Of a stretch of DNA of 64,000 nucleotides, positions 1 through 8,838 are shown piece after piece. The notes under the pieces were generated by a model. The model did not search any database, had not been told where the DNA came from, and saw only the letters and a program-made list of their open reading frames with translations. The stretch comes from Marinobacter sp. ELB17 (GTDB lineage: Bacteria > Pseudomonadota > Gammaproteobacteria > Pseudomonadales > Oleiphilaceae). A program made the translations under genes and the position numbers. The stretch lies in assembly GCF_000169375.1 (NCBI RefSeq), contig NZ_AAXY01000002.1, positions 1 to 64,000 on the forward strand, in the 5' to 3' direction. Within the stretch, counting starts at the first letter, position 1. Every line of letters begins with the position of its first letter.

Positions 1-477
1 GCTGTTGCTGATCCGCCAGCTGAGCACCCGGCGCGAGTACCAGTCGATAATGGCGACCAGATAAGCGAAACCATGCGCCAGGCGGATGTAGGTGATGTCC
101 GTGCTCCAGACCTGGTTGGGTCTGACAATCGGGACGCCGCGCAGCAGGTAAGGATAGATCTTGTGTTCAGGGTGTGGACGGCTGGTATTCGGCCCCGGCG
201 CCATGCCGGCCAAGCCCATCTCCCGCATCAGGCGTTGTACCCGCTTGCGATTGACGGTGTGACCCGCCACCTTGAGGAATACGACCATCTTGCGGCTGCC
301 GTAGAATGGGTGTCTGGTATACTCCTCGTCAATCAGGCGACCGAATAGCAGGTCGCTTTCATCGACCGGCTTGGGCCGTTGCTGCGCATAGGCTGTGGCG
401 CGGGATACGCCGGCCAGAATACATTGCTGAACGACGCTGACCGCAGCACCTTGGCTGATCCAGGCTTGCCGCGTCAT
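1..477 (-). CDS. IS3-family transposase OrfB, N-terminal part (partial)
   Basis: This frame is open from an ATG at 475-477 to the window edge, giving about 159 codons. It encodes the N-terminal helical region and the start of the rve integrase core: [22 protein letters not shown] residues, then [23 protein letters not shown] and, near the edge, [13 protein letters not shown], which carries the first catalytic Asp of the DDE triad. The remaining catalytic residues lie outside the window. The ATG overlaps the OrfA stop codon as ATGA, which suggests translational coupling or a programmed frameshift, as usual for IS3 elements. Confidence 0.85.
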   Translation of the reverse strand, partial: MTRQAWISQGAAVSVVQQCILAGVSRATAYAQQRPKPVDESDLLFGRLIDEEYTRHPFYGSRKMVVFLKVAGHTVNRKRVQRLMREMGLAGMAPGPNTSRPHPEHKIYPYLLRGVPIVRPNQVWSTDITYIRLAHGFAYLVAIIDWYSRRVLSWRISNS

Positions 478-773
478 GACTGGCTGACCCCAGACTTTTT
501 TTTGAGCCAATCCAATTCCACCTTCAGCTTGCCGATCTCGCTGTAGAGCAGTTCTGGCTCCCGGTGGGCAGCCAGCGGCTTGGGGCCGCGCTTGCCTTCA
601 AACAGGGTCTTGGCTTGCTCCTGTATCGCTTTCTTCCACTGACCAACCTGAACTGGATGTACGCCGTATTCCTGGCCAATCTCGTTGATCGTCTTTACGC
701 CTCGTACGGCTTCCAAGCCAACCTTCGCCTTGAACTCCGAGGTGTGTACCTTCCGCTTCTTCGCTTCGCTCAT
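474..773 (-). CDS. IS3-family transposase OrfA (helix-turn-helix protein)
   Basis: This 99-residue protein has the transposase_8 / HTH_Tnp_1 pattern: a basic N-terminus with TSEFKAKVGLEAV, a helix-turn-helix around TINEIGQEYGVHPVQVGQWKK, and a C-terminal helical segment with a leucine-zipper-like spacing ending in ELDWLKKKSG. OrfA binds the element ends and combines with OrfB to form the active transposase. The length is normal for the family and the frame is intact. Its stop overlaps the OrfB start. Confidence 0.85.
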   Translation of the reverse strand: MSEAKKRKVHTSEFKAKVGLEAVRGVKTINEIGQEYGVHPVQVGQWKKAIQEQAKTLFEGKRGPKPLAAHREPELLYSEIGKLKVELDWLKKKSGVSQS

Positions 774-809
774 CGTTGCTAATCCCCTTATGACAAAGTA
801 CAGCTTAAA

Positions 810-833
810 CCTTTGTCTTGAAAACGGGGTCCA
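810..833. repeat. Terminal inverted repeat of the IS3 element (one end)
   Basis: The segment just upstream of OrfA reads TGGACCCCGTTTTC on the minus strand from 833 inward and has the TG start typical of IS3-family ends. The partner repeat is beyond the window, so the exact length cannot be confirmed. Confidence 0.6.
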
Positions 834-957
834 CTATAAAGAACACATTGACGAGCTCATCGACAGCCTGAAGAAAAATGGCATGAACAAATTGGGTGAA
901 AACGGCGACGTAACACCCGATATGTGCCGCCGCGTATTGCAGCGGTCGCTTCGTTAA
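834..957 (+). pseudogene. 3' fragment of an unidentified gene cut by the IS3 element
   Basis: Directly after the IS end an open frame runs about 40 codons to a TAA at 957, starting mid-protein with YKEHIDELIDSLKKNG and ending CRRVLQRSLR. No start codon with a ribosome binding site precedes it; the apparent upstream part of the frame lies in the IS on the wrong strand. The charged, helical composition looks like a real protein C-terminus. The family is not recognised. Confidence 0.45.
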
Positions 958-1026
958 ACTGTAAAAAGCTCCGTGTTTTTGATCAGATGCCGATTTTGTC
1001 GCGCACCCCGTACCACCAGGAACCCA

Positions 1027-1116
1027 TTACCGAATACGGAACATGCGCCCGAGGGTGTGCGACCCGGTAACGGCGTGGCTGCCGTCACCGGCATAGGAGT
1101 CATTCTGAGAGTTCAT
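1027..1116 (-). pseudogene. Possible 5' remnant of a gene downstream of the glutamine synthetase-like gene
   Basis: An ATG at 1114-1116 shares one base with the TGA stop of the upstream synthetase gene (TGATG), the arrangement expected of a coupled operon gene. The frame lasts only 29 codons (MNSQNDSYAGDGSHAV...) before a stop. Together with the nearby IS3 element and the orphan 3' fragment, this suggests a downstream operon member lost by rearrangement. It may equally be a chance ORF. Confidence 0.25.
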
Positions 1117-2465
1117 CACACGATCTCCAGGTAGCTGTCATATTCAAACTTGGTCACGTAGCGGGCAAATTTACGCAATTCCTGCATTTTGCATTCGACC
1201 AACATGGTTTGCAGCCGTTTGGAGAAGATGGTCGGCACATCGGCACCCTTGCGAAAGGCGTCGATGGCGGTTGCCCAGTCCAGCGGCAAATTGTCGAGGT
1301 TCATCGAATACGCATTGCCGGTGATGGGTGCCGCCGGCTGCATCTCGTTTTCGATGCCAAGCAGTGCCCCGCCCAGAATGCTGGCCAGCACCAGATAGGG
1401 GTTGGCATCGGCGCCCGCGACGCGATGCTCTATACGCCGCGCTATGGGATCACCGCCGGGAATACGGATGGCCGCGGTTCGGTTCTCATAGCCCCAAGAG
1501 ACGCTTGTCGGCGCGTGAGCGCCGGGCAGCAGGCGGCGATACGAATTTTCGTGCGGCGCAAATGTCAGCGTGTTTTGCTGCATCGTGGCCAACAACCCGG
1601 CCACCGCGTTCAACAACAGGGGCGTGCCTTCGTCGCCGCCGTTGTCGAACACGTTTATCCCGTTTTCATCGATCAATGAGAAATGCGTGTGAAACCCGCT
1701 GCCAGACAGGTCGCCATAAGGTTTCGCCATGAAGGTAGCCGCAAGCCCGTGCTTGCGGGCAATGCCGCGCACGAGACGCTTGAACAGCACGGCATCGTCA
1801 GCGGCGCGCAGAGGGTCCGCAACGTGGTGCATGTTGATCTCAAACTGGCCCGCCCCGTTTTCCGAAATCGCAGCATCGGCAGGAATGCCCTGCAATTCGC
1901 AGGCATCGTAAACGTCGTTCAGAAATTCATCGAAATGTTGCAATTCGTCCAGCGACATCGCGCCGTCGGATTCCAGTCGCTTGCCGGTAACCGGAGATCG
2001 TGGCGCCTGCGGGTAATCTTCCGAGGGGTCGACCAGATAGAATTCCAGCTCGGTCGCCACCACAGGCGTCAGTCCGCGCTGCTTGTATTGCTCGGCAATA
2101 CGCGCAAGGGCCCTGCGCGGGTCGCCCGGAAACGGTGCGCCTTCTTCTTGCCGCATCCACAGCATCGCCAGCGCCGTCGGGCGACTGGTCCAGGTGATCG
2201 GCATCAATGGGCGGCCGGTAAAATCGCACAAGCCATCGGAATCGCCCGTCTCGAAAACCAACTCACTGTTTTCGACATCCTCGCCCCAAACATCCATGCC
2301 AACAATCGACAACGGCATCCGTAGCCCGCCGTCTATTACCTTGGACAACTGATCAACCGGAACGCGCTTGCCACGCATCGTGCCGTTTAAATCGCAAACG
2401 CAGGCAAAAATGGAATCAATCTCTGGATGCTGTGCCAGCCAAATTTCGGCCTTATTGTCAGACAT
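1116..2465 (-). CDS. Glutamine synthetase family protein, gamma-glutamyl-polyamine synthetase type (PuuA/SpuI-like)
   Basis: This 449-residue protein has a full glutamine synthetase fold: a beta-grasp N-terminal domain to about residue 110 and a catalytic domain with ATELEF (138-142), SENGAGQFEINMHH (about 201-214, metal and glutamate ligands), GSGFHTHFS (255-263) and NRTAAIRIP (nucleotide and glutamate binding). It lacks the adenylylation-site tail of housekeeping GlnA. Members of this group ligate glutamate to putrescine or other amines as the first step of the gamma-glutamyl pathway. The neighbouring amidotransferase on the same strand, about 120 bp upstream, fits a polyamine or amine catabolic unit. 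The exact substrate cannot be read from sequence. Confidence 0.8.
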   Translation of the reverse strand: MSDNKAEIWLAQHPEIDSIFACVCDLNGTMRGKRVPVDQLSKVIDGGLRMPLSIVGMDVWGEDVENSELVFETGDSDGLCDFTGRPLMPITWTSRPTALAMLWMRQEEGAPFPGDPRRALARIAEQYKQRGLTPVVATELEFYLVDPSEDYPQAPRSPVTGKRLESDGAMSLDELQHFDEFLNDVYDACELQGIPADAAISENGAGQFEINMHHVADPLRAADDAVLFKRLVRGIARKHGLAATFMAKPYGDLSGSGFHTHFSLIDENGINVFDNGGDEGTPLLLNAVAGLLATMQQNTLTFAPHENSYRRLLPGAHAPTSVSWGYENRTAAIRIPGGDPIARRIEHRVAGADANPYLVLASILGGALLGIENEMQPAAPITGNAYSMNLDNLPLDWATAIDAFRKGADVPTIFSKRLQTMLVECKMQELRKFARYVTKFEYDSYLEIV

Positions 2466-2496
2466 GCGTCACCTTTCAATACCGTTTTTAAATAGT

Positions 2497-2506
2497 GTGA
2501 TATCAC
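2497..2506. promoter_or_regulatory. Palindrome upstream of the synthetase gene, possible operator
   Basis: GTGATATCAC is a perfect 10-bp palindrome 32 bp upstream of the synthetase start, in the AT-rich gap between the two minus-strand genes. It could be a repressor site for an internal promoter. This is inference from position and symmetry only. Confidence 0.3.
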
Positions 2507-2585
2507 TTTCAAAAATATTTATATTATTATGTTGAAGAACGGAATCTAGCAGGCGGCCGGAACCTGCTTGCACTGCCAGATGCCT

Positions 2586-3320
2586 CTAGAAATTTTCCTG
2601 GTTTCGCAACACGAAGCGGGCCATCCAGCCTGCTATCGCCAGGGAGTCCGTAGTTGCAGCCGGCGCACCCAGCTCGTCCAACGCCTGGTCAGCGTTACTT
2701 TCAGGCAAAGACTGACCTCGAAGATGGCGAACAAGCCGTGTTTCAAACGTTACATCGAATTCGGGGTGTGCCTGAAAGGTTAAAATGCGGTTGTCATATT
2801 GCAGAGCCGCGTAGGGACAAAAAGCAGAAAACGCCAGAACATTGGCTTGATCGGGCTTCACCACCACTTGATCCTGATGCATCGCACTGAGGGTGAATTC
2901 ATTGCTATTCGGCTTCACGGCGCCTACCCCGGGAAGCAACTCGTAATGGTGTAAGCCCGCGCCCCAACCTTCAGAGTACTTGTCCACAGAGCCACCAAAA
3001 GCCTCAGCGATAATCTGGTGACCAAAACAGATGCCCAGCATGGGTCGATCGGCTTTGTAAATGTCCAGAATCAGCAACTTCAGGCGCCGCATCCAAGGCA
3101 GATCCTGATAAACATTAGCCTTCGAGCCGGTTATAACCCAAGCATCACAGTCACTGGCTGAGCCGGGAAATTCATCGTCACGTACGTCAAACGTTGCATA
3201 GTCAAATTCATAGCCGGCCCGCTTGAATAGATCTTTGAACATGTCAGCGTAAGAGCCGAATTCGGCTAGCAGATTGTCCGGCGTAATACCGGCGGCAAGA
3301 ATGCCGACTTTCAAGGTCAT
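2586..3320 (-). CDS. Class I glutamine amidotransferase (GuaA N-domain/COG0518-like)
   Basis: This 244-residue, single-domain protein has the triad amidotransferase pattern: the nucleophile elbow GICFGHQ with Cys98, then FQAHPEF with His185 and Glu187. An ITGSKANVYQD stretch forms the oxyanion side. It contains no synthetase domain, so it is a stand-alone hydrolase of the kind found in polyamine clusters, where related proteins release glutamate from gamma-glutamyl intermediates. It is transcribed with the synthetase-like gene downstream. It is not the PuuD C26 family proper, so the assignment to polyamine breakdown rests on context. The ATG start follows a CCGGATGACC region with a weak ribosome site. 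Confidence 0.75.
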   Translation of the reverse strand: MTLKVGILAAGITPDNLLAEFGSYADMFKDLFKRAGYEFDYATFDVRDDEFPGSASDCDAWVITGSKANVYQDLPWMRRLKLLILDIYKADRPMLGICFGHQIIAEAFGGSVDKYSEGWGAGLHHYELLPGVGAVKPNSNEFTLSAMHQDQVVVKPDQANVLAFSAFCPYAALQYDNRILTFQAHPEFDVTFETRLVRHLRGQSLPESNADQALDELGAPAATTDSLAIAGWMARFVLRNQENF

Positions 3321-3531
3321 CCGGGTTCTCCAATGGTAAAGAGCCCGCTAATCACCGGAACCACGGAGATTTCCGCTGGAACCAGTGACCGGCCAGGCAG
3401 GCGTGTTTAAGGCACATAATGGGTATGAGCTATAATAACGGTATTGGCTCTCAAAAGACTCTAGTATCAGTAGCTTCATTTTGAGCGTGGCGCGCACCCA
3501 ACTCAACCAGCCATTCATTCGAGGCACCCAA

Positions 3532-5118
3532 ATGATCAAAAATAACCTGTTTGTTCTAGCTCTAGCAGCAGTGCCACTTTCAGTCGCTGCTGACATCACC
3601 CAAGCTACCCTCTACCCCTCCCATGGCGACCTGACCTGGCAAGAAACCCAAACGGTGAAACAGGGAGATGGCGTTATCACCATTAACCGCTTGCCCGTCA
3701 GCCTCCAGGATCAAAGTGTGCGTGTATCACTGGGCGGAGTCGCCGGTGCGCAAATCCAGCAGATTGAGATTAGCCGCGTTGAACAAACCGGGTACGTATC
3801 CGAACAAACCCAGCGGCTGCGTAACGAGCTAACCCAAGTGCTAGAAAAACTTCAGGCGCAGGAAGACGCAATTCAAGCCTGGAACCAGCAAGTCACCCTG
3901 ATGACCAAAGCCGCCGAGAACCCGTACGAACTGTCGGCCACCGAATTGAGTGATATGGCTGCCGCCTTAAAGCAGACAACAATGGCAGCACTGGCAGAAA
4001 TTCGCGGCATACGCACCCAAATGCGTGACGACATAGCCCTGAAAGACCGCCTGGAACGGGAACTGTCACAAGCGCAGCAAAACGCCCGGGCCAGCAAAAA
4101 AGCACAGATTCACTACCGCGCCCCTGCCGGTGGCGATTTGACCATCACACTGGAATTCCAAAGCAACGAAGCGCGCTGGCGCAGCGAATACAATGCCCAA
4201 CTGAGCTCCCAAGTAGCGGGCCAGAAAGCCAACGACCAAAAAAGCGGTGAATTAACGTTGCAGCATCTGGCCGTTGTACAGCAGACCACCGGTGATGACT
4301 GGCGCAACGTCGAGTTGAAACTCTCAACCGCCAATGCCCGGCGCGGAACCAACATGCCGCCCCTGGATTCCTGGGTGGTTAGCCCGGCACAGCCTGATTT
4401 TCTGGTGCGCCAGATGAAATCCGCCGCCCCCATGCTCGACAGCAGCGCCACAGCCGAGGTTGAGGCAGACTTCGGCGCCAGCGTAGAGCGCCAAAGCACC
4501 TTTAGCCAGAGCTACCGCCTGGCGCAGCCTGTCAGCATTCCAAGCGGCGGCAACGGCCAGCGCCTTATCGTAGCCGAGCACACAGTAGCGGTGGAAATGG
4601 CAGTATGGACAGCACCGGCGTATGACCCCACAGGCTATGTGCACGCCACGGGGATATTCACCGCCGATGCCCCCATACCCGCCGGCCCAGTGCAGCTGTT
4701 CCGCGATGGCCAGAGTGTCGGCAGTACCTACCTGCCTGAAATGACCAACGGCGAAGAACTGCGCCTGGGCTTCGGTGTGGATGAAGCCATACGGGTTGCC
4801 GTCATCAACGAGACTGAACGCACCGGCGAAGAAGGCATCTGGAAAAGTGAACAGGTACAGCGCCGGCAAAACCGCTTTGAAATCACCAACCATCACAATG
4901 AAGCCGTAAACCTGCGGATTTTTGACCGCCTGCCGGTGTCGCAAATCGACATCCTCACCGTAAAACCGCTGCAAATAAGCGAACCGGTGGAACGCAACGT
5001 GGACGACAAAAAAGGCGTATTAGCGTGGAACCGCACCGTATCGGCTGGCGAAACAGTCAGCGTGCAATCCGGATTTGAAGTGCGCGTGCCAGAGGGCAAA
5101 CAACTGCCCGATTTATAA
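3532..5118 (+). CDS. Secreted DUF4140/DUF4139 protein (mucoidy inhibitor MuiA family-like)
   Basis: The protein is 528 residues when started at the ATG at 3532, which follows GAGG at 3521-3524 with 7-base spacing. An upstream in-frame codon would add 17 residues and disrupt the signal peptide. The first 20 residues (MIKNNLFVLALAAVPLSVAA) form a clear Sec signal peptide. The N-terminal DUF4140 part (ATLYPSHGDLTWQ...) is followed by a coiled-coil segment (about residues 95-200, rich in Q, E and R heptads) and a C-terminal DUF4139 beta domain with EITNHHNEAVNLRIFDRLPVS and GVLAWNRTVSAGE. The family function is poorly known. It is divergent from the amidotransferase gene. Confidence 0.75.
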   Translation: MIKNNLFVLALAAVPLSVAADITQATLYPSHGDLTWQETQTVKQGDGVITINRLPVSLQDQSVRVSLGGVAGAQIQQIEISRVEQTGYVSEQTQRLRNELTQVLEKLQAQEDAIQAWNQQVTLMTKAAENPYELSATELSDMAAALKQTTMAALAEIRGIRTQMRDDIALKDRLERELSQAQQNARASKKAQIHYRAPAGGDLTITLEFQSNEARWRSEYNAQLSSQVAGQKANDQKSGELTLQHLAVVQQTTGDDWRNVELKLSTANARRGTNMPPLDSWVVSPAQPDFLVRQMKSAAPMLDSSATAEVEADFGASVERQSTFSQSYRLAQPVSIPSGGNGQRLIVAEHTVAVEMAVWTAPAYDPTGYVHATGIFTADAPIPAGPVQLFRDGQSVGSTYLPEMTNGEELRLGFGVDEAIRVAVINETERTGEEGIWKSEQVQRRQNRFEITNHHNEAVNLRIFDRLPVSQIDILTVKPLQISEPVERNVDDKKGVLAWNRTVSAGETVSVQSGFEVRVPEGKQLPDL

Positions 5119-5145
5119 ACCGTAAAAATGGCAAACCATCATCCT

Positions 5146-5164
5146 GGCGACTGAATCTGTCGCC
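5146..5164. terminator. Hairpin between convergent genes, weak terminator candidate
   Basis: GGCGAC (5146-5151) pairs with GTCGCC (5159-5164) around a 7-base loop, between the DUF4139 gene and the convergent TenA-like gene. There is no U-rich tract on either side, so intrinsic termination is uncertain. Confidence 0.3.
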
Positions 5165-5253
5165 TTGACCGGCTAGTCTGAGCCGACTCATCGGCAGCGA
5201 GCCGCTGGGCAATTAAACGGTGGTTGAAAACGACGGGTTTATGGACCCTTGAA

Positions 5254-5922
5254 TCAATCGTTCTGCGTCAGCCCCATCTGCCAAAAATCAATCTCAAGGC
5301 GGGTAGCGTCACTGAATATTCGGCTAAGTTGATCAAACCTGGCGGAGGAGACATCGGCCAACCTCTCGTTCAGCCAGCGTATCTCGGACTGCATGGCTTC
5401 CTGAAATTCAGTGCTTTCGTACATGGCGATCCAGGCATCATACGGATTGCTGTCGCCCCGAAGCGTTTCCGCCCGGCTGTTCAACCAGTTGGCTATTTCA
5501 CCGTAACCCACCATGCAGGGCGAAAGCGCCACATGCAGGTCCAACAGATCACCGCGGTTGCCGGTATCAAGCACATAACGTGTGTAGGCCAGAGTCGCTC
5601 GGGCTTCCGGAAGGTTAGCAAGCTCCTGCTCCGAAATGCCCCACTCCTTGCAATAACGAATGTGTAAATCCAGCTCGATATCCACAATCGCCATCAACCC
5701 TTCTTTGGCCTGTTTAAGGTCAGACAACGTCGGGCTTTTGTATACCGCCAGGCCATAAGCACGGGCGAACTGAATCAGAAACAGGTAATCCTGCTTCAGG
5801 TAATGTTGAAAGGCCTCTGGTGCAAGGGACCCGTCCCCCAGCTGCTGCACAAAATCGTGTTCGATGTAGGCGCGCCATTCGGCAGAGCAGCTGTTTTTTA
5901 GATCTTCAAATTGGTAGGGCAT
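5254..5922 (-). CDS. tenA: TenA-family thiaminase II / aminopyrimidine aminohydrolase
   Basis: This 222-residue all-helical protein belongs to the TenA/PqqC superfamily. Diagnostic stretches are FQHYLKQDYLFLIQFARAY (about 38-56) and LSPCMVGYGEIANWL with the putative catalytic Cys136. The acidic residues of the family are present (DIELDLH, about 81-87; NPYDAWIAMY). TenA hydrolyses aminopyrimidine breakdown products of thiamine, so the pyrimidine can be salvaged. No other thi gene adjoins it, but a small YkoF-like thiamine-binding candidate lies at 30.9 kb. The length is normal and the frame intact. Confidence 0.88.
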   Translation of the reverse strand: MPYQFEDLKNSCSAEWRAYIEHDFVQQLGDGSLAPEAFQHYLKQDYLFLIQFARAYGLAVYKSPTLSDLKQAKEGLMAIVDIELDLHIRYCKEWGISEQELANLPEARATLAYTRYVLDTGNRGDLLDLHVALSPCMVGYGEIANWLNSRAETLRGDSNPYDAWIAMYESTEFQEAMQSEIRWLNERLADVSSARFDQLSRIFSDATRLEIDFWQMGLTQND

Positions 5923-5934
5923 TTTGTTTCCTGT

Positions 5935-6465
5935 TTAATCTGCTTTTGCGCGAAGTCGGCCGCCGGCCTGCGCTTGCGGCTCGGTCAGTAAGCCTTCATC
6001 GTAACGTTGTAGCAGCAAAAAGGTCTGGGCATAGCGTGCGACAATATCCACCAGTCCGCGTCCGGCATCGGCGCCCAGCTCCGGGCTTTGGGCGGTTTTA
6101 CGTATCAGTACCAGAGCCGCTTCTAGTTCGCGGGCGTTGGTTTCAAAGCGGTCGCGATTCAGGGTCCAGCCTTGGGTGAGATGTTCGCGGAGGATGCGAG
6201 TGGCCCATATTCTGAACTGAGTCGCGCGGGCAGAACTAATGCGGTAGCCGACTGAAATAACGGCGTCCAGACTGTAGTGTTTGCGTTTGCGCTCAACGTT
6301 CCGGCCACCTTCGGATTGAACTTGTAAGAAATCCTTACAAGTTGCCGCCTCTGTGAGTTCTCCCTCAGCAAAGATGTTTTTAAGGTGCATGGTGATGTTC
6401 TGCGGTTTGACATCAAACAGCATGCTCCAAACAGTCGAACATAATACGATAGTGGGAGAAACCAA
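5935..6465 (-). pseudogene. Truncated RhuM-family protein
   Basis: The central part matches RhuM/Fic-associated proteins: NITMHLKNIFAEGEL, KHYSLDAVISVGYRI, RATQFRIWATRIL and RYAQTFLLLQRYDEGLL. Complete members are usually about 330-350 residues. This one stops after 176, shortly after the RYDEGLL motif, and its N-terminus (MVSPTIVLCSTVWSMLFDVK) has lost the normal TVWLxQxxMAxLF spacing. Both ends therefore appear damaged. RhuM proteins are common on genomic islands and near restriction systems. The gene marks the left edge of the accessory region. Confidence 0.7.
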
Positions 6466-6606
6466 CCACCTACTTGCGGTGCGAACTGATTACACAAAAT
6501 GCTGGTCTAAACGCCGCCTTGCTATTGTTCCTGAAACATTGAACCACTAAAGACAACTACAGACAGAATATAGGAAGGGCTAGCGCCTTAAACCGGCGAT
6601 ATATGC

Positions 6607-7764
6607 CTAAATTAAACAAGAGCGGACTCCGTCGGCAATTAACTTTGCGGCTTCATCAACCTGAGACTCGTCCGTAAACCTCCCTAAACTAAACCGAACA
6701 CAAGAGGCCGCACTCTCTTCCGAAACCCCAATAGCCCGTAAAACGTATGATGATTGAATCATTCCACTATTACACGCAGATCCAGTAGAGGCACAAATTT
6801 TCGGTTGAAGAGACATCAGGAGGGATTCTGCATCAACTCCTATCAACTCAATACTGAGGCTGCCAGGGTGCCGGCATTGCCGGTCGCCATTGACTCTAAA
6901 ACCGACCCCTTCATTCGACAGGCGCTCAAGAAAACGATCACTTAGCACACGAAGAGCTGACCTATGCGCCTCCCCCTCAGACTGGATCAAAGAAGCAGCC
7001 ACGCCAAAACCAACGCACAGCGGAGTAGGTAATGTCCCTGCTCGTAGACCCCACTGCTGTCCGCCACCTTGGATTAATGCAGGGAAGTTATTCTGAATAG
7101 ATGAATCGATGTACAAAGCGCCTATGCCTTTCGGCCCGTACAGTTTATGTGCCGAAAGGCTAAGCAAATCGACTCCCCAATCGGCAACATCAACATCCAT
7201 AGCTTCCAGGGCCTGCGCCGCATCGCAATGAAAGAGCGCTCCGGCTCGATGAGCTAAATCTGAAAGGCATGAGATATCTTGGATAACACCAATCTCATTG
7301 TTGACCGCCATTATACTGACAAGCAGAACATCATCAGAGAGCATGCTCTGGTAAGCTTGCAAATCTATCTTTCCAGTGCTCAGAACCGGGATTTCCTCCA
7401 TAACAAAACCAAGCTTGTTACCAAAGAACAATGCAGACTCTTTGACACATTTATGCTCAATGGCACTAACAAGCACCCTATTTCGAGGAGTCGTGTTTCC
7501 GAACATGACGCCAAACATAGCCTGATTGTTAGATTCAGTAGCACCTGAGGTAAAAACAACCTCTTCAGGTAAAGCGCCTACCGTAGATGCTACTACAGCT
7601 CTTGCCGTTTCAACCGCGTCTGATGATTTCCAACCAAGAGCGTGACTAGCGGAGTGTGGATTGCCAAACGAATCGGTAAAATAAGGCAGCATGGCTTGCA
7701 TAACCCGATCATCAACAGGCGTAGTAGATTGATAATCAAGATAAATTGACTTTTCCACACGCAT
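6607..7764 (-). CDS. sspA: Cysteine desulfurase of a DNA phosphorothioation system (SspA/DndA-like)
   Basis: The protein is 385 residues from the ATG at 7764, which has GAGGAG 6 bases upstream; a more distal TTG has no ribosome site. It is a PLP-dependent class V aminotransferase: ATESNN for cofactor binding, His104 (AIEHK), SLSAHKLYGPKG with the PLP lysine Lys207, and STGSACNSG with the persulfide cysteine Cys331. In DndA/SspA-type systems it mobilises sulfur from L-cysteine to the modification enzyme. It is divergent from sspBCD across 114 bp, which supports the assignment over a housekeeping IscS. Confidence 0.88.
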   Translation of the reverse strand: MRVEKSIYLDYQSTTPVDDRVMQAMLPYFTDSFGNPHSASHALGWKSSDAVETARAVVASTVGALPEEVVFTSGATESNNQAMFGVMFGNTTPRNRVLVSAIEHKCVKESALFFGNKLGFVMEEIPVLSTGKIDLQAYQSMLSDDVLLVSIMAVNNEIGVIQDISCLSDLAHRAGALFHCDAAQALEAMDVDVADWGVDLLSLSAHKLYGPKGIGALYIDSSIQNNFPALIQGGGQQWGLRAGTLPTPLCVGFGVAASLIQSEGEAHRSALRVLSDRFLERLSNEGVGFRVNGDRQCRHPGSLSIELIGVDAESLLMSLQPKICASTGSACNSGMIQSSYVLRAIGVSEESAASCVRFSLGRFTDESQVDEAAKLIADGVRSCLI

Positions 7765-7788
7765 CACACTCTCCTCGGTCAAAAATTA

Positions 7789-7809
7789 AACTGGAAGCTT
7801 CGTCCAGTT
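7789..7809. promoter_or_regulatory. Inverted repeat in the sspA/sspB divergent promoter
   Basis: AACTGGA (7789-7795) and TCCAGTT (7803-7809) form perfect 7-bp arms around a 7-bp centre, 25 bp upstream of sspA and 69 bp upstream of sspB. A TGTCGA direct repeat lies nearer sspB at about 7833-7850. Such symmetry between divergent genes suggests a binding site for a regulator that controls both. The regulator is not identified; the DGQHR protein in the facing operon is one candidate, because DndB regulates dnd genes elsewhere. Confidence 0.4.
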
Positions 7810-7878
7810 CAATATTGTATTGACCTTACCCCTGTCGACCTTTATTGTCGAGACTGGAGAGACGATCCAGGGGAAAAA

Positions 7879-8838
7879 ATGTTTAACAGTCCGCTCTATC
7901 AAATCGGGTACCAACCGCAATTTTCTGGTCATGAAACCTTCCCAATGCGCTACGGATGGCTAAAGAAGGCTTACGATGCAGTAAAAGAATCCCAAGAAAG
8001 CGACCACGACTACTCCATATTTAATGATGAGGGTGCGATCGCGAGATTTGGTGTTGGCAAAAATATGGTTGCTTCAATACGCCATTGGGCCACGCAATGC
8101 GATGTTATTAAAGCTGGCAATAAAGGCAATCAGGCCGAAGTGAGTGAAATCGGAAAAAAAATATTTGATAACAATGGGTTAGATCCTTACATGGAATATC
8201 CATCAACCCCTTGGCTTTTACACTGGAAACTTGCATCAAATAAAAAACTGACTACCTGGTACTGGGTTTTCAGTCACTTTCCTACAGACAGCTTTGAAAG
8301 AGACAACATTGTTCAGGCACTAGAGAAACTGGGCAGTGAGAAGGGTTGGTCCAGAATGTCAAAATCCACCATTAAGCGCGATGTTGAGTGCTTTGTACGC
8401 ACCTACGCAGCTAAGCCTGCAACAGGAAAGCAGACACACGAAGACACTATGGAATCGCCTTTAACTGAGCTCAGCCTTTTAAAAGCCATTGGGAAAAAGG
8501 ATGGGTTTCGCGTTGTCCGCGGCGCGAAACCAACACTGGGTGACGGCGTATTTGCTTACGCCGTTGTTAGTTTTTGGAACAACTTTTCTACCGCCAACAC
8601 GATTTCACTAGAGGCTCTGGCACACCAACCTGGATCCCCCGGAAAAGTCTTCCAACTGAGCGAAGAAGATTTAACAGACAGACTCACTCGCATTGATATA
8701 GCAACGGATGGCGAATTGAAGTGGTCTGAAACCGCTGGCCTTAAGCAGCTTGTCCGATTCAAGACGATGTTGGACAGCGAAGCACTGAACCTAATTGATG
8801 CTGACTACAAAGATGACTTTGAAGGAAAGGTTGCGTAA
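7879..8838 (+). CDS. sspB: DUF4007-family protein (SspB-like, phosphorothioation nickase component)
   Basis: This 319-residue protein opens with the DUF4007 signature PQFSGHETFPMRYGWLKKAYD (GHETF at 17-21) and ARFGVGKNMVASIRHW. SspB proteins of published SspABCD systems carry DUF4007 and nick DNA to allow single-strand phosphorothioate insertion. The ATG at 7879 is preceded by AGGGG. The TAA stop shares one base with the ATG of the ATPase gene (TAATG), so translation is coupled. The family length is normal. The nickase role is taken from the family, not from visible catalytic residues. Confidence 0.85.
   Translation: MFNSPLYQIGYQPQFSGHETFPMRYGWLKKAYDAVKESQESDHDYSIFNDEGAIARFGVGKNMVASIRHWATQCDVIKAGNKGNQAEVSEIGKKIFDNNGLDPYMEYPSTPWLLHWKLASNKKLTTWYWVFSHFPTDSFERDNIVQALEKLGSEKGWSRMSKSTIKRDVECFVRTYAAKPATGKQTHEDTMESPLTELSLLKAIGKKDGFRVVRGAKPTLGDGVFAYAVVSFWNNFSTANTISLEALAHQPGSPGKVFQLSEEDLTDRLTRIDIATDGELKWSETAGLKQLVRFKTMLDSEALNLIDADYKDDFEGKVA

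Larger units (their letters stand above)
1..833 (-). mobile_element. IS3-family insertion sequence, cut by the window start
   Basis: Two overlapping reading frames on the minus strand encode a small helix-turn-helix OrfA and a DDE-type OrfB, the standard layout of IS3-family elements. The end upstream of OrfA is marked by a candidate terminal inverted repeat finishing at 833 with the sequence TGGACCCCGTTTTC (read on the minus strand). The other end and the target duplication lie outside the window. To the right of 833 an open frame continues without its own start, so the element probably sits inside or beside a broken gene. Confidence 0.85.

Noticed and set aside
685..957. 90-codon open frame on the plus strand
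   Set aside because: Its first half lies inside the IS3 element antisense to OrfA; only the part after the IS end looks like protein, so it is listed as a fragment.
6159..6497. 112-codon minus-strand frame upstream of the RhuM fragment
   Set aside because: It overlaps the RhuM frame and its residues resemble no protein family; it is a shadow.
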